From: Desulfobotulus pelophilus
GTDB taxonomy: Bacteria; Desulfobacterota; Desulfobacteria; Desulfobacterales; ASO4-4
DNA length: 62,601 bases
Assembly (NCBI RefSeq): GCF_026155325.1
Contig: NZ_JAPFPW010000018.1
Location: forward strand, 1-62,601
Direction of reading: 5' to 3'
Part shown: in pieces, positions 11,034 through 19,932 of the stretch
Layout of the letters: each line of letters begins with the position of its first letter
Position numbering within the stretch: position 1 is the stretch's first letter
Notes under the pieces: model-generated
Told to the model about the DNA's origin: nothing
Seen by the model: the letters and a program-made list of their open reading frames with translations, nothing else
Database searches by the model: none
Program-made: the position numbers and the translations under genes

Positions 11034-11996
11034 TTAGTATTGGTGGACAGTCGGAGAGCATCCGTAATCTCCAACGGAACGCTTTTCTACGGGCCCCATA
11101 CCAGCCTGCTGCTTTCTGCGGTATTCCTCATAGCCTTTCCACCCTCCTGCCAGAAAATATACCTGCCTTATGCCTTCGGCCGAGACCCTTCTCTGCAGCA
11201 CAGCATTGTCCCGCCCATCCCCTGTTATGAGCACAAGGGGTCGCAGGAAAAAATTATCCCTCAACCCCAGCACATCCCGCAGGGCTTGCCCGCCATCGGA
11301 AGAAATGGAAGAAAGATTCAGCAATCCATGGAAAAAAGATGACGGCACCCTTTCCCCTTCCTCTTCTTTGACATAGATCATCAGAGGCTGCTCCCTCCCG
11401 AGTGATTCCGCAAAGAGATCCGGCGAAACCACAGCCAGACCATGACATGCAAAGGGATCTCCTGCCAAACGCCCGCCCCTTTCCTGCCAGGCAAGAAGTC
11501 CTCCTGCCAGAACCGATGCGCTGTAACCCGCCTTGTTCAGCTCTTCGCCCATAGAGACCGCAGCACCGAGGGAAAAGCCATTACCCACAAGAACTATGGA
11601 TTTTTTTTTCAAAAAAGATCTTGTCCGTATTCCATACAGCGGTACATTGATGGAATCTGGAATGTGACAGGACTCAAAGACATCTGCCGGGCGAGTATCC
11701 ATGAGCACAATTTGCCCTTCCCTATGCTGCGCCATTACCGTATCCACATCACTGAGCAGGGCCATCGGCACAGGGCTTGCCGGAAATTTCTTTGCCACAA
11801 GAACCTCTCCCCAACTGTTCCCGCAGAAAAAAAACAGAATCAGCATTCCGCCACAGCAGGTAAAAAACTGAAAAAAAGAGATCAAACCGCAAAGGCCCTC
11901 TTCCTGTAACGTTTTTTTCCCATGGCTCGGGAAGAAAAAGGAATAGGGCAAATAGCTGTCTTTCCATCCCTTTATCCGGTATCGTTCCGTCCTCAT
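11034..11996 (-). CDS. Exported tandem rhodanese-fold protein without catalytic cysteines
   Basis: 320 residues. Its ATG overlaps the stop of the preceding 1,677-residue gene as ATGA, so the two are probably translationally coupled. A hydrophobic stretch at ~38-62 looks like an uncleaved anchor or a late signal peptide; a start at Met51 is a possible alternative. Two rhodanese-like halves follow. The first has the LMDTR-x-DVFESCHIPDSINVPL signature (~98-120) and the turn LVGNGFS (~136-142). The second ends in a QVYFLAGGWKGYEEY-type element. In rhodaneses the active-site loop carries a catalytic Cys, but here the first loop has Gly (about 138) and the second reads LITGDGRDN. Sulfurtransferase activity is therefore unlikely and a binding or assembly role is more plausible (inference). 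It lies between two giant surface-protein genes. Confidence 0.75.
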   Translation of the reverse strand: MRTERYRIKGWKDSYLPYSFFFPSHGKKTLQEEGLCGLISFFQFFTCCGGMLILFFFCGNSWGEVLVAKKFPASPVPMALLSDVDTVMAQHREGQIVLMDTRPADVFESCHIPDSINVPLYGIRTRSFLKKKSIVLVGNGFSLGAAVSMGEELNKAGYSASVLAGGLLAWQERGGRLAGDPFACHGLAVVSPDLFAESLGREQPLMIYVKEEEGERVPSSFFHGLLNLSSISSDGGQALRDVLGLRDNFFLRPLVLITGDGRDNAVLQRRVSAEGIRQVYFLAGGWKGYEEYRRKQQAGMGPVEKRSVGDYGCSPTVHQY

Positions 11997-14900
11997 CGCA
12001 GCAGTTCCCCAATGAAACAGGCACCGGACTCATCCGGATCCAGATTCAGGGTAACCAGAACATCCCCATTTACCTTTACGAGATCCGTAGAGTACAGCGC
12101 ACCGCCATATTCCAGCTGCAGCCTGTACTTTCCTTCTGGCAGATAAAAAACCGCCTGCCCATCCTCTGTGGTTTCTTCCTCCTGCCCCAGCCAGACATCC
12201 CCGCTACCGTACAGGCGAACGGAAAGCCCGCCCATCGGAGCTCCTGACCCACTCAGAACGAAAAGGATAAGCCTGCCTCCACCACCGTTGATCAGAGCAC
12301 TCCCCCTCCCCTCATCGGGAACGTCCACAACAGCGCTCCAGTACGACTCCCCTGCCATCTCCGCCCGAAAAACAAACGCTGCCCCCGCCGGAAGCAGAAA
12401 ACTCGCCCTGCCATCATCATCCGTCAGACCGTGTCGTTCCCTGTAAGCCCTGTTGTCTCCGTGGAGATAAACGGGAATATTTTTTGCCGGAACCCGGCTT
12501 CCCACCCCTTCCATGGTAACCACATCCACATCTACGGAATTATGGGCAATACCTATTCTGGATTCCACCATACCGGGTATCTCCACCACATCGCTCCAGA
12601 ATGAATGGCCCAGATAATCCACACGTATACGATAACGACCACCAGCAAGATCAAACCCTGCCCTGCCGGTACCATCCGTCAGCCCGAACTGCCCCATGTC
12701 CGCGCCATGCAGACTGAAAAGATGACAGGCAACTCCTGTCAGAGGTTCACCGCTGTCACTTTCCACCTTCAGGCTGAAATTGCCCGAACCCGTGGACAAT
12801 CCGGTGGTATGGGAGTGACTTGCCACAAGATTTTTTTCCCCGCTCCAGATCTCTTCTCCCAGATGATCCACCATGAAGCGATAGGATCCTTCCGGAATCC
12901 TGAATCCGCAGTACCCGTCCGCATCCGTCAATCCATCCACGCCCAGACTTTCCCCATCTTCCCTGCAGACAACAACCCTGGCTCCGGCAAGAGCTTTTCC
13001 TGCGCTGGTAACACCAACCCGCACATCCGCCATGGGTACAGGGATTTCCCCGTCTTCCCATAAGAAAAGACCACTTCCATATACCCGGCCCAGGTATTCC
13101 ACCCTTGCCTCATATTCTTTTTCCGGCAAATCAAATACAACATGTCCGGCAGCATCACTTATCTGGTAAATCCCCACGGCTTCCCCCCCGTCCGTAAAAA
13201 GATTCACCTCCACCCCGGAAAGGGGACTCTCTTCCTCCAGGAAACGTCCTTTCAGAGAAACCATCACCTCCCGATGGGGAATAAAAACGCTTCGGCGGGT
13301 TTTCGTTCCATGACTCACGGACTCATGGAAACGATGCCCCTTCCACAGTATTTCCGCCCTGTACTCTCCGGCCGGCAGGTGAAAGGACACAAATCCATCA
13401 CCATCTGTGCAACCGTCCAAACCGGGGAACCCCTCTTCCGAATCCATGCGGACCAAAGCGCCGACTATGGGTTCATGGGGTGACTTTCCAAGGTAAAGAA
13501 CCACACTGCCATCACTGGCAGGCAGGGCAACCACCTGCATGGTCTCATCCCCTTCTCCAACCCGTACAGCATCTGTCCATATAAAGTGTCCGTCCAGCTC
13601 CGCCCGGAAGAGAAACTTACCTCCGACAGGAAGCAGGAAAACAGCGTTACCCTCTCCGTCCGTAAGCACAGACTCATCCCGGCAAAGCCCGTCTTCCGTA
13701 CAGATAGAAACGGGTATTCCGGCCAGACCTCCTCCGGATCCGAGAACCGTAACCGCAACCCTTTTCTCCGAAAGAATCATTTTGAACGAGGCGGTGCCCG
13801 GGGAAAAAAACTCTTCCGACCAGAAACCATTTCCCATATAGGTCACTCGGAAACGATATATCCCTTCTGTAAGGCATTCTTCAGAAAAATGAGCCTGACC
13901 AAAAGCATCGGTAACAACGGCTTCTACCGGAACCATGGATCCCTGCGCAAACACTTCCGCCCCAAGACCGGTAAGCAGACGGCCCTGATCCGTCACTACG
14001 GACAACACCAGAGCCTCCGGTCCTTCGGTGTAGCGTTCCGTGAAAACCGCGCTCCGGTTCCCTGCCCTGTCAATGGCCATGAAACGCAGGGTGGTATCAG
14101 CTGTGATGAGAAGGGGATCCCCGTACAAGGCTGCTGCTTCTGAAGGCTCACTGCCATCGAGTGTGTAGTAGATAAATGCGTCCTCATCCACCTCAAGGAC
14201 CACGGAGAGTGTTTCCCTGAAACGGCAACCGGCGGGAACAGCAATGGGTTTGGGCGGGGTTTGATCAATGATGACAGGAAAGGGGCAGAATACCCTTGAA
14301 AAAGTTCCCGAACCACGGATTATGGCATAAAGAAAAAAGGTTCCTTCAAGACCGGCCGTGTCCCATAGAAAGACACCTGATTCGCCATCCGTATCCTTTT
14401 CTATACGGCCCCGGGCAGGAACACCTTCATCGGGATAGCCCCTGTCCGTATAATAAAAGACAAGCTCATCATCCTGCAGACCGTCAAAAGTCCAGCCAAC
14501 AGAAATCTCCGGGCCTGGAGTATGCACAGGGCTTTCCGGTGACAGAAAGGAAAACCCGGAGGCCCCCTCCGCAATCGTCCCATGAACCTTAGCAAAAAAA
14601 GCACCCGTTTCCGACCAGCTGCCCGCTGGCCCACTGCCATCCACGACCTGCACCCGCCAGTAATACCAGCGGCTGGATCTAAGGGGGGCATACCCGAACC
14701 AGAAAAGATCTTCTGTCAGGGTATGGGCTACCAGACGGGTCAGCTCCGGATCTTCATAAAGTTCAAAACGATATCGCACCGACCCATGGGACTGAATCTC
14801 AGGATCCCTTACGGGATGTACGGCCAGAACCGGAACGCCCCCCCTGACCCAGGCTCCTTTCCCAGGATTTCTCAGCTCAGGCGCAGGAAGGACTATTGGT

Positions 14901-17026
14901 ACGGCTGTCCCAGAATCCTCATCCTGCCCCCCCGACCACCCCTTGCCTTCCGTATCCACGCCAAAATACCCATAAGTCCATAGGCTGCTGCCGGTGTGAT
15001 CGGAAGCCCTGACGCGCCAGTAATAAAAAGATTCGTCCTGAAGCGGAAAATCCACCACAGCACCGACCCTTTCTTCTCCATGGCAAGCCAGGGACTGCGA
15101 CCATACTTTCTGCCGGAAAGTACGGTCATCAAACACTTCAAAGGTATAAATAACGGGATCCTTTTCCGGGTCTGGGCTGCCTGCAATCACAAGTTCCGGA
15201 TTCAGTGAGGAAACGGCCACACCCTTGCCCGGACTGATTATCACAGGAGCCCCGGGTACATTCTGCGGAGTGGTGGGATCAAAACCATTCAGATATTCAT
15301 CAAGGTCTGAAATACCATCGCCGTCATAGTCACCGGTGCCGTCACGGTCCAGACTGCCGAAATACTCCAGCTCCCAGGCATCCGGCATACCATCACCATC
15401 CCTGTCCGTCTCTGAACCGATACGGATCTTTACCCTGCGTGCTGCTTCCAGCCCACTCTCACTAGCCATAAACCGTACGGAATAATCACCGGCCTGCCCG
15501 AAAAACGGCGTCCAGTCAAAAACACCACTACCATCTTCCCTGTCCACAAAAACGGCTCCCACCGGAAGGCGATCTGTGGAGAGAGCAGGAAAACCACCAG
15601 GTGATGAGACGGTCTGTACCAGAAAGGAAAGAGGCTGGCCTTCGCTGCCCTCCTTATCCGGTATGAAGGCGATGGCAGGAGGAACCGGTACGGTCTCCGG
15701 ATCCTGATAAACCAGGGAGTAAACACCTGTGGTATTAAAATCAAAAATATTCACACTGTACTGCCATGGCCCCCTGCCCTCTCTGGTTTTGGAAAGCCAG
15801 ATATTCTGAGGTCGTATCCGCTTGCCATCGGATCGTATGGCCCCCTTGATGGCCATACGGCCCTGCTCGGGATCCGGTATCTGTGCATAGACAAAGCCAT
15901 CGGCTGACGGCATTGTCAGCCGGACAGATCCTGCACCGGAGCCGGTAAGGGCCGCGTAGGCAGAAAGATCGGAAACAGCAGAATCAACCGTATCGGATTC
16001 ATACACCCGCAGCACATCATCATCTCTGGCCAGAAAATCCTCTATGGAGTCCCGACCGGGAGCATCCACAAGCACACTGCGCACAAGGGTACGGGTATTA
16101 ACGGCTTCGATGAGAGAAGTCATCTGTCCGCCCAAGGCATCCGCATGGGAAAACTCCGCGTCAAAGCCCACCATGCGACCAGTGAGGGAAGACGTCATTA
16201 TCCAGCGGGCAACTCCCGAACCTCCCGGAGCAATATCACCCAAATCCGCAAGAAGGGTTTCTGCCGCCGGCTCCCCATTTACCCGCACCCCTTCAATATG
16301 AAAACCGATAAACAAACCGAGATCATTATCAACAATTCGGGGCTGTGCGGACTGCACCCTCAGAGAACGGGCATACCCATGTCCCCCGTTCCGGATCCGC
16401 AGGCCAAGTTCAAAGGGCAAAGGTTCCTCCACAGTGCTGGTCCATGGGTCATTACCGAAAACATCCACCGGCAGAAAATAATCCAGAACAAGAGCTGGCA
16501 TGGGTTTGACGTAAATACAATCCGGTGCGACCTCTATGGTTTCACTCTTGCCTGCAGCTGTGTAGGAAAGGGTTGCTCCCACAAAATAAAGGGTGCCGCT
16601 TTCCCGCCCACCGGAAGCCCCGGGGGCAGGGATAATAAGCCAGTGAATATCTGCCGATGTTTCCGGGGCCACCTTGCCCCTGCCACTGACATCACTGATA
16701 TGGTTCATGGTCTCCGTACGAATAAAAAAAAGGGCTCCCGTATCATCAGGATCGGAAGAAGCCCGAACCGGCCTGCCGCTTTCATCGCTGAAATGAACCT
16801 CAACGGTAACATTTTCAATGGAAGCATGGGCAAGGCCATTGTTGATACGCATATGGGCATCAAAGGCCTGCCGCTCCAGGGTCAGTTCCTGCCGGATCTC
16901 AATTTTCACCGTTGCGCAGAGGGAACGGGCACAGATACTCTGCGGATCAGTCAAAAACAGACCCCCTGCAACAAAAAGCCAGAACAAAACGGGCCGGAAC
17001 CCGGAAGACAGAATGTGCCTGATCAT
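11993..17026 (-). CDS. 1,677-residue exported multidomain surface protein with eight carboxypeptidase-regulatory-like repeats
   Basis: A signal peptide occupies about residues 1-33. The N-terminal ~400 residues are beta-rich and I do not recognise them. Then come an Ig/He_PIG-like domain (~455-535), a thrombospondin-type-3-like acidic repeat (~538-580, DRDGDGMPD and DYDGDGISD, likely Ca2+ binding), several FN3-like modules marked by YYWRV, and a chitobiase-C-like module with YYTLDGSEPS (~930-990). From ~1010 to the end there are eight ~80-residue modules of the carboxypeptidase-regulatory/SpaA type. Each shows a loop DG, then LTD..G.A.F.LP.G.YR, then a Y-L/M-G-x-x-FWS element. No sorting signal or membrane anchor is visible at the C terminus. 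The gene starts 49 bases after the transglutaminase-like gene and overlaps the rhodanese-like gene by 4 bases. A long secreted or surface stalk is inferred; substrate and partner are unknown. Confidence 0.85.
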   Translation of the reverse strand: MIRHILSSGFRPVLFWLFVAGGLFLTDPQSICARSLCATVKIEIRQELTLERQAFDAHMRINNGLAHASIENVTVEVHFSDESGRPVRASSDPDDTGALFFIRTETMNHISDVSGRGKVAPETSADIHWLIIPAPGASGGRESGTLYFVGATLSYTAAGKSETIEVAPDCIYVKPMPALVLDYFLPVDVFGNDPWTSTVEEPLPFELGLRIRNGGHGYARSLRVQSAQPRIVDNDLGLFIGFHIEGVRVNGEPAAETLLADLGDIAPGGSGVARWIMTSSLTGRMVGFDAEFSHADALGGQMTSLIEAVNTRTLVRSVLVDAPGRDSIEDFLARDDDVLRVYESDTVDSAVSDLSAYAALTGSGAGSVRLTMPSADGFVYAQIPDPEQGRMAIKGAIRSDGKRIRPQNIWLSKTREGRGPWQYSVNIFDFNTTGVYSLVYQDPETVPVPPAIAFIPDKEGSEGQPLSFLVQTVSSPGGFPALSTDRLPVGAVFVDREDGSGVFDWTPFFGQAGDYSVRFMASESGLEAARRVKIRIGSETDRDGDGMPDAWELEYFGSLDRDGTGDYDGDGISDLDEYLNGFDPTTPQNVPGAPVIISPGKGVAVSSLNPELVIAGSPDPEKDPVIYTFEVFDDRTFRQKVWSQSLACHGEERVGAVVDFPLQDESFYYWRVRASDHTGSSLWTYGYFGVDTEGKGWSGGQDEDSGTAVPIVLPAPELRNPGKGAWVRGGVPVLAVHPVRDPEIQSHGSVRYRFELYEDPELTRLVAHTLTEDLFWFGYAPLRSSRWYYWRVQVVDGSGPAGSWSETGAFFAKVHGTIAEGASGFSFLSPESPVHTPGPEISVGWTFDGLQDDELVFYYTDRGYPDEGVPARGRIEKDTDGESGVFLWDTAGLEGTFFLYAIIRGSGTFSRVFCPFPVIIDQTPPKPIAVPAGCRFRETLSVVLEVDEDAFIYYTLDGSEPSEAAALYGDPLLITADTTLRFMAIDRAGNRSAVFTERYTEGPEALVLSVVTDQGRLLTGLGAEVFAQGSMVPVEAVVTDAFGQAHFSEECLTEGIYRFRVTYMGNGFWSEEFFSPGTASFKMILSEKRVAVTVLGSGGGLAGIPVSICTEDGLCRDESVLTDGEGNAVFLLPVGGKFLFRAELDGHFIWTDAVRVGEGDETMQVVALPASDGSVVLYLGKSPHEPIVGALVRMDSEEGFPGLDGCTDGDGFVSFHLPAGEYRAEILWKGHRFHESVSHGTKTRRSVFIPHREVMVSLKGRFLEEESPLSGVEVNLFTDGGEAVGIYQISDAAGHVVFDLPEKEYEARVEYLGRVYGSGLFLWEDGEIPVPMADVRVGVTSAGKALAGARVVVCREDGESLGVDGLTDADGYCGFRIPEGSYRFMVDHLGEEIWSGEKNLVASHSHTTGLSTGSGNFSLKVESDSGEPLTGVACHLFSLHGADMGQFGLTDGTGRAGFDLAGGRYRIRVDYLGHSFWSDVVEIPGMVESRIGIAHNSVDVDVVTMEGVGSRVPAKNIPVYLHGDNRAYRERHGLTDDDGRASFLLPAGAAFVFRAEMAGESYWSAVVDVPDEGRGSALINGGGGRLILFVLSGSGAPMGGLSVRLYGSGDVWLGQEEETTEDGQAVFYLPEGKYRLQLEYGGALYSTDLVKVNGDVLVTLNLDPDESGACFIGELLR

Positions 17027-17075
17027 TGCAAGCCCCTTTTCCAGCCATCAGCCAAATGGCCCCTATCCCTTATAC

Positions 17076-18038
17076 CTACCGGTTCAGCCCAACCCGGAGA
17101 CCCGTCCCTTCAAGCTGCAGTACAAGCGAGCGCTCCTGTATCTCCGATGGACGGGAAACATGAAAAGCAATATAATTGTCTTCCCGCTCCATAAAACGCT
17201 TCTGCTGGGGATCCGCCACTCGCCACTGGCCTTCATAAAAAAATTCAGCCCAGTTGTGATAATTTCCGAGATCCAGTGCCTGACTGTCACTCACCATGAA
17301 ACCACCCATCATCCGGGAAGGGATACCGATGGCGCGGCAAAGGGCGACAAACAGAGAAGCAAACTCCGTACAGTCTCCCCTTCTCTGTTCAAGGGCAAAA
17401 AGAGCCCCTCCGGTTTTTCCTGCATATCCCGTATAAACAATATGCTCACTCACCCATGAAAAAAAATTTTCTATGGTCTGAAGAGAGGAAACGGACTCCA
17501 GCGAGGCCGCCAGGGCTCTGATCTCTTCATGGTCAGACTCCATGAACGGCTCCGGAGCGAGGTAGGAATCCAGATCCGTACCCATAAACTCCAGAGGCTC
17601 TTCCCGAAGTTCCACAGCCGTTCGTATACGAAAAATCCTTGTTGCAAACGGAGGGATCTCCTCCCATCGGAAAACCATCACATTCTCCGCCGGTGGATCG
17701 CTACGCATCTCATAAGGATGATCGGCACGAAGCCCCACACGGCTTTGAAATGACGTTGCACTCAAAGGGGAAAGAACATGAAGTTCTCCATGGGAAATGA
17801 CTTCATTCGATATATTTCTCAGGGAAAGGACATAGGCCAGATGAATGGTTCGTGCCCGCTGCTCGGATACCCCTGTGGACACATCCTCCTTCTCATGACC
17901 CGGCCTATGGATCCGTTCACCTGCGATGAGAAACAGGAGAATCAACGATCCAAGGGCGGCACAAAGCAGACTTTTTTTTGTGAGAAAAGACATGGCAAAC
18001 CATTCAAAAGAAGCATACTGCATGCGGGATGAATTCAC
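17076..18038 (-). CDS. Membrane-anchored transglutaminase-like cysteine peptidase family protein
   Basis: 320 residues from a GTG start; ATG codons at residues 6 and 16 are alternatives and none has a clear ribosome site. A single hydrophobic segment (~23-40) should anchor it in the inner membrane with the rest in the periplasm. The C-terminal half holds the transglutaminase-core triad: Cys223 (RRGDCTEFAS), His261 (NYHNWAEFF) and Asp276 (RVADPQQ), in the usual order and spacing. Family members act as peptidases, amidases or crosslinkers. As first gene of a cluster with two giant exported proteins, processing or crosslinking of those proteins is an attractive but unproven role. A terminator-like hairpin sits 53 bases upstream of the start. 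Confidence 0.85.
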   Translation of the reverse strand: MNSSRMQYASFEWFAMSFLTKKSLLCAALGSLILLFLIAGERIHRPGHEKEDVSTGVSEQRARTIHLAYVLSLRNISNEVISHGELHVLSPLSATSFQSRVGLRADHPYEMRSDPPAENVMVFRWEEIPPFATRIFRIRTAVELREEPLEFMGTDLDSYLAPEPFMESDHEEIRALAASLESVSSLQTIENFFSWVSEHIVYTGYAGKTGGALFALEQRRGDCTEFASLFVALCRAIGIPSRMMGGFMVSDSQALDLGNYHNWAEFFYEGQWRVADPQQKRFMEREDNYIAFHVSRPSEIQERSLVLQLEGTGLRVGLNR

Positions 18039-18090
18039 TCATAATCAGGACGAAGCAGGCCGAAACCCCAGAACGCCTATATACCAAGCA

Positions 18091-18118
18091 ATAAAAAAGC
18101 CACCCGTGACGGTGGCCC
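18091..18118 (-). terminator. Rho-independent terminator or attenuator-like hairpin
   Basis: Stem GCCACC (18099-18104) pairs with GGTGGC (18111-18116). Read on the minus strand it is followed by six T. It would end transcripts from the efflux permease, or act as an attenuator in the leader of the transglutaminase-like gene, whose start lies 53 bases further on. Confidence 0.65.
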
Positions 18119-18203
18119 AGTAAAAAAACAAATTGCGAATAAAATACAGCTCATTGCGGGACAAAAAATCGCACATCAAACCTGATTTTTCAACAAAAGA
18201 AGA

Positions 18204-18240
18204 GCGACGTGACAATTATCGTCAAAAGTCGCCGTTTTTT
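18204..18240. terminator. Nested inverted repeat, possible terminator or operator
   Basis: GCGAC (18204-18208) pairs with GTCGC (18228-18232), and inside it TGAC (18210-18213) pairs with GTCA (18221-18224). On the plus strand a T6 run follows; on the minus strand a T-rich but interrupted tract follows. It lies just beyond the permease stop, so a termination role is likely. The symmetric TGAC/GTCA core could also be a protein site. Confidence 0.45.
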
Positions 18241-18321
18241 GTCAAGCCGTTCTTTCACAAAAAACAGGATCTCCGACACCCTCTCATTCCCTTCCACCCC
18301 TGAAGACTTTGTGACCAAGCC

Positions 18322-19449
18322 CTATCCGTGACAATGCCCTTCGCATGAACAGGAACTCCTGCCTCCCCGCCACTGTTGCCACTGACGCGCTCCCAGATTC
18401 CAGACAAAAAGAATCAGGAGTATCAACGCCGCTGCCAAACCGAACAGGCCTGAGTCTTCTTCAGCCGCCCCATGCCAGCCCTGCACACCTCCCGTCAGAG
18501 CATAAAACCAGTCAGCGGCCATACCCATGACAAAAGCACAGACCACAATCCCTCCCACATGCACCATGGCCACAGACCGGCCGAGAATACGAGAAATCAC
18601 AGTAAAGGAGGCCGCGTTGATGGCAGGACCTGCCAGAAGAAAAACCAGAGCCGCTCCGGGATTCAGCCCTTTCATTACCAGAGCTGCGGCAATGGGCGTC
18701 GATGCCGTGGCGCATACATAAAGAGGCACGGAAACGGCCAGCATGGCGAGCATAGCCAGCAGAGGATTACCCAGCCAGGTACTGACCATGTCCGGTGTCA
18801 CAAAAACGGAAATGGCACCGGCAATAAGAAGACCAAAGAAAAACCAGATGGCAATATCCCCAAAAAGATCACCAAAGGCAAAAACCATTCCCATCTTCAG
18901 GCGCGATGCCACAGACAAAGTGACCGCCTCCGGCTTGCAGCAGGCGCTCCGGCAAAGCTCCCCTTGCGGAATCCCTTCCATCTGCCCTGCCACTGATACG
19001 GCTTCTTTGTGCAGGCTTTCTACCCTGCCTTCTTTCCAGCGATCCACTAACTGTATGATACCACCGGTGAACAGGGCCGTGATAAAAGCGGAAAAAGGCC
19101 GGATTACGGCCATAAAAGGATCCAGCAGTGCCCAGGTCACCGCAATGGAGTCTGCACCGGTTTCGGGTGTAGCTATCAAAAACGAAGAGGTTTCTCCCCT
19201 TCCTGCCCCCTGCTCCCGAAGCCCTGCCGCCGTAGGCAATACCCCGCAGCTGCAAAGGGGCAGGGGTATACCTAAGAGACAGGCTTTCACAACGCCCGAA
19301 AATCTCCTGCTACCAAGATGCCGGGCCACAAGAGTGTCCGGCAGAAAAGCCTTCAGCAGACCAGCCAGCATAAATCCCAGTAATATATAAGGAGCGGATG
19401 CCACCAGAACATACCAGCTAGCCTTAATGATTTCCTCCACCCAGACCAT
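18322..19449 (-). CDS. SO_0444-family Cu/Zn efflux permease
   Basis: 375 residues, polytopic. I chose ATG at 19449 because AAAGGAG lies 6 bases upstream; the longer frame to 19518 has no comparable site and would run into the operator. The conserved PLPLCSCGVLPTA motif and the second-half CATASTPIAAALV segment are typical of this permease family, known for export of divalent metals. A Cys pair in the central cytoplasmic loop (CRSACCKPE) and a C-terminal SSCSCEGHCHG tail look like metal-binding sites. The gene follows a CadC/SmtB-type repressor gene, and its promoter overlaps a perfect operator, so metal-induced expression is likely. Which metal is moved cannot be read from the sequence; Zn, Cd or Cu are the candidates. 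Confidence 0.85.
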   Translation of the reverse strand: MVWVEEIIKASWYVLVASAPYILLGFMLAGLLKAFLPDTLVARHLGSRRFSGVVKACLLGIPLPLCSCGVLPTAAGLREQGAGRGETSSFLIATPETGADSIAVTWALLDPFMAVIRPFSAFITALFTGGIIQLVDRWKEGRVESLHKEAVSVAGQMEGIPQGELCRSACCKPEAVTLSVASRLKMGMVFAFGDLFGDIAIWFFFGLLIAGAISVFVTPDMVSTWLGNPLLAMLAMLAVSVPLYVCATASTPIAAALVMKGLNPGAALVFLLAGPAINAASFTVISRILGRSVAMVHVGGIVVCAFVMGMAADWFYALTGGVQGWHGAAEEDSGLFGLAAALILLILFVWNLGARQWQQWRGGRSSCSCEGHCHG

Positions 19450-19495
19450 ATTCTCTCCTTTATGATTGTGAAACAGACCAAACCAAGCGCACAAA

Positions 19496-19525
19496 TGAAC
19501 ATATGAAAAAACGTTCATATGTTCA
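19496..19525 (-). promoter_or_regulatory. ArsR/SmtB-type operator overlapping the permease promoter
   Basis: TGAACATATGAA (19496-19507) and TTCATATGTTCA (19514-19525) form a perfect 12-6-12 inverted repeat, the size and half-site (ATATGAA) expected for ArsR/SmtB repressors. On the minus strand TTGAAC (19526-19521) and TATGTT (19503-19498) are spaced 17 bases and make a plausible -35/-10 pair. Bound repressor would therefore cover the promoter. Confidence 0.8.
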
Positions 19526-19572
19526 AGAAAAAAAACTTCCCTCCCTTTTTTTTACGAACCAGGCCCGGGTCG

Positions 19573-19932
19573 TTACTCGGCTACATGATCTTCTGCCTGC
19601 TGCAACAGGGTGACAATGTGAGCATCATCCAGACTGTAGACAACGTTTTTACCCTCTTTCCGGAATTTAACGATGCGGGCAGAACGAAGTACCCGGAGCT
19701 GGTGAGAAACGGCAGAAGAACTCATGGAAAGAAGCTCGGCAATATCACAGACACAAAGATCCGAAAAACTTAATGATTTTAAAATACGCACCCGACCTGG
19801 ATCTCCCATGGCCTTAAAAAGTTCCGCCATACGAAAAAGGGTACCATCACCGGGCATCTGTGCGGCAACCTCTGCCACAACTTCCCCATGTACACAGATT
19901 TCTCCGCAGAACTCTTCGGTTTTATCTTCCAT
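19573..19932 (-). CDS. CadC/SmtB-type ArsR-family metal-sensing repressor
   Basis: 119 residues. Start chosen at ATG 19932, preceded by AGGAGG; the longer frame to 19965 lacks such a site. A winged helix occupies most of the protein, with recognition helix SMSSSAVSHQLRVLR. The LCVCDI motif at the start of helix 3 is the classic CadC/ArsR metal-box pair of cysteines, and the N-terminal CGEIC supplies the two further cysteines that CadC-type sensors use for Cd/Pb/Zn. Such proteins leave DNA when metal binds. The gene is upstream of the permease on the same strand, with the operator between the two, so the permease is the obvious target. Confidence 0.88.
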   Translation of the reverse strand: MEDKTEEFCGEICVHGEVVAEVAAQMPGDGTLFRMAELFKAMGDPGRVRILKSLSFSDLCVCDIAELLSMSSSAVSHQLRVLRSARIVKFRKEGKNVVYSLDDAHIVTLLQQAEDHVAE

